DNA of 7,009 bases from Candidatus Bathyarchaeota archaeon. Its GTDB lineage: Archaea > Thermoproteota > Bathyarchaeia > TCS64. A program made the position numbers and the translations under genes. A model generated the notes under the pieces. The model did not search any database. It was not told the DNA's origin and saw only the letters and a list, made by a program, of their open reading frames with translations. The stretch spans positions 1-7,009 of the forward strand of contig DAOVEE010000096.1 in assembly GCA_030669135.1 (NCBI GenBank), given 5' to 3'. This document shows, in pieces, positions 6,544-7,009 of the stretch (position 1 is the stretch's first letter; each line of letters begins with the position of its first letter).

Positions 6544-6615
6544 ATGAAGATATCGAGAATCAACCCTGAATCTACATTACAGGCAATCCAAGCGACGTCG
6601 CAGATACACAAATAA
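6544..6615 (+). CDS. Possible leaderless micro-ORF (23 residues)
   Basis: The frame ATG 6544 to TAA 6613-6615 encodes MKISRINPESTLQAIQATSQ followed by IHK. Its only support is the well-placed TTTAAA box at -27, which would make the mRNA leaderless like its neighbours. The peptide has no recognisable motif, membrane segment or cysteine. It may instead be a chance frame inside a non-coding transcript or the remnant of a decayed gene. Confidence 0.2.
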   Translation: MKISRINPESTLQAIQATSQIHK

Positions 6616-6665
6616 TATGATTCAATTAATCCTCCTAATATATGAATTATTTATTCCTGTTAATC
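6611..6665. other. AT-rich intergenic block
   Basis: Only about 11 of 55 bases are G or C, against a GC-rich background. The block holds several TATA-like words (for example AATTATTTATT at 6645-6655) and loosely repeated ATATGA...ATTA units. It may be a promoter region for a downstream non-coding transcript or recently acquired sequence. No protein-coding frame is supported here. Confidence 0.5.
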
Positions 6666-6675
6666 TAACCCCTAA

Positions 6676-6687
6676 AAAGCATGCTTT
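6676..6687. repeat. Perfect 12-bp palindrome
   Basis: AAAGCATGCTTT is a perfect dyad with no central spacer. It lies about 26 bases downstream of the AATTATTTATT box, around a predicted transcription start, which is a typical position for a repressor site. On the minus strand it is followed by a T-run (CTTTTTAG), so a terminator is the alternative reading. Confidence 0.4.
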
Positions 6688-6690
6688 CTA

Positions 6691-6740
6691 CCAGTCTGGG
6701 CGCTGGCGCCGCAGTCCTCTGGATCATAAGTCCAGCGCAT
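6691..6740. other. GC-rich cluster of alternative hairpins, possible ncRNA
   Basis: This stretch contains several overlapping inverted repeats: CCAG-T-CTGG (6691-6699), GGCGC-TG-GCGCC (6699-6710), GCGCTGG (6700-6706) with CCAGCGC (6732-6738), and CTGGA (6719-6723) with TCCAG (6731-6735) around the 7-base loop TCATAAG. The 7-bp outer stem and the 5-bp inner stem share bases, so they exclude each other. On the minus strand the text resembles a tRNA anticodon arm, but no T-loop or acceptor pairing is present. A structured RNA or a leader element for the following MFS gene is possible; strand and ends are not determined. Confidence 0.3.
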
Positions 6741-6770
6741 TAACCCCCCTCTAGGAATCATATGGAAGGA

Positions 6771-6779
6771 ATTTTTATC
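6771..6779 (+). promoter_or_regulatory. TATA-like box upstream of the right-edge MFS gene
   Basis: ATTTTTATC is centred near 6775, so transcription would begin near 6801, about 18 bases before CTG 6819. On the minus strand the same bases read GATAAAAAT, also TATA-like, and could drive a transcript into the hairpin cluster. Confidence 0.35.
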
Positions 6780-6818
6780 CGTCGAAAGCCGTAAGTTACT
6801 GTAAAAAGGGCTTCTCCA

Positions 6819-7009
6819 CTGCCAAGACTCAACCGGGACCTCTGGCTGCTGTTCGCGGCCAGCTTCATCATCGTCATCTCGATCCAGCTGATACAGCCCC
6901 TGTTCCCGCTCTTTCTCGACAGCCAGGGCGCCTCCGAGATGGAGATCAGCCTCGTCATCTCCATGGCCAGCCTCGCCACAACGGCACTGATGATCCCAGG
7001 CGGGTTCCT
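6819..7009 (+). CDS. MFS transporter, N-terminal part, start unclear
   Basis: From 6828 the frame reads LNRDLWLLFAASF, a typical MFS N-terminus. TM1 follows at about residues 8-27 (ending near IQLIQPLFPLFL), then the loop DSQGASEMEIS, and the first half of TM2 (SLATTALMIPGGF) before the window ends. The motif LIQPLFPLFL and the TM2 glycine pair match MFS carriers. No ATG, GTG or TTG exists in frame between the TAA at 6792-6794 and an ATG inside the protein at about 6939. CTG 6819 (CTG-PRLNRD) is the best placed candidate, with AGG at 6807-6809 about 9 bases upstream. An in-frame ATG at 6762 is cut off by the TAA after ten codons. The gene may use a non-canonical start, be a pseudogene, or contain a sequence error. 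The 3' end lies outside the window. Confidence 0.7.
   Translation, partial: MPRLNRDLWLLFAASFIIVISIQLIQPLFPLFLDSQGASEMEISLVISMASLATTALMIPGGF

Noticed and set aside
6252..6611. 119-residue minus-strand frame overlapping the end of the exported-protein gene
   Set aside because: It lies antisense to a clear coding region for over half its length, has no recognisable motif, and no promoter or start signal supports it.
6611..6665. Replication origin or attachment site in the AT-rich block
   Set aside because: No origin-recognition repeats, no tRNA 3' end and no integrase are seen; AT-richness alone is explained as well by promoter sequence.
6691..6750. tRNA gene (the minus strand reads GGTTAATGCGC followed by a 5-bp stem with loop CTTATGA, similar to a D-arm end plus an anticodon arm)
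   Set aside because: There is no T-arm with a TTC-type loop, no matching D-stem 5' half and no acceptor pairing on either strand, even when an intron is allowed. The plus-strand loop TCATAAG also lacks the invariant T at position 33.
6792..6794. Recoded stop codon (for example pyrrolysine or selenocysteine) joining MEGIFIRRKP to the MFS frame
   Set aside because: Known recoding of this kind uses TAG or TGA, whereas this codon is TAA. The MFS N-terminus looks complete without the upstream residues.

Overview
The window looks like a GC-rich thermophilic archaeon, most likely of the crenarchaeal/TACK type. Several genes have a TATA-like box about 26-34 bases upstream of the start and little or no leader. 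Shine-Dalgarno sites are mostly absent, TTG serves as a start codon, and AGG (Arg) and ATA (Ile) codons are heavily used. No marker gene is present, so the assignment is inferred from signal style and codon use and cannot go below that level.

Layout, left to right. (1) Positions 7-369, minus strand: a small protein with a C-terminal five-cysteine cluster resembling DUF3795. (2) Positions 424 to about 1587, minus strand: a 12-helix major facilitator (MFS) transporter. (3) Positions 1654-2523, plus strand: a ten-helix EamA/DMT transporter, divergent from the MFS gene across a very short gap. (4) Positions 2536-3168, minus strand: a metallo-beta-lactamase-fold hydrolase with a full metal-ligand set, convergent with the EamA gene. 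(5) Positions 3302-4612, plus strand: a metal-dependent amidohydrolase, divergent from the hydrolase; the shared 133-base region holds promoters both ways and several inverted repeats. (6) Positions 4758-6470, plus strand: a large exported protein with an N-terminal membrane segment, a central Ig-like domain and a C-terminal PepSY/YycI-like region. (7) Positions 6471-6818: a long gene-poor stretch with one possible micro-ORF, a very AT-rich block, a perfect 12-bp palindrome and a GC-rich cluster of alternative hairpins. (8) From about 6819 to the right edge, plus strand: the start of a second MFS transporter with no normal start codon in frame.

The genes are mostly singly transcribed, in divergent or convergent pairs rather than a long operon. 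Two (perhaps three) transporters beside two soluble hydrolases would fit uptake or export and breakdown of small organic molecules, but no substrate can be read from the sequence. No CRISPR array, rRNA, credible tRNA, transposase or integrase is visible. The least explained parts are the 6471-6818 intergenic region, the start of the last MFS gene, the exported protein and the repeat-rich 3160-3277 control region.
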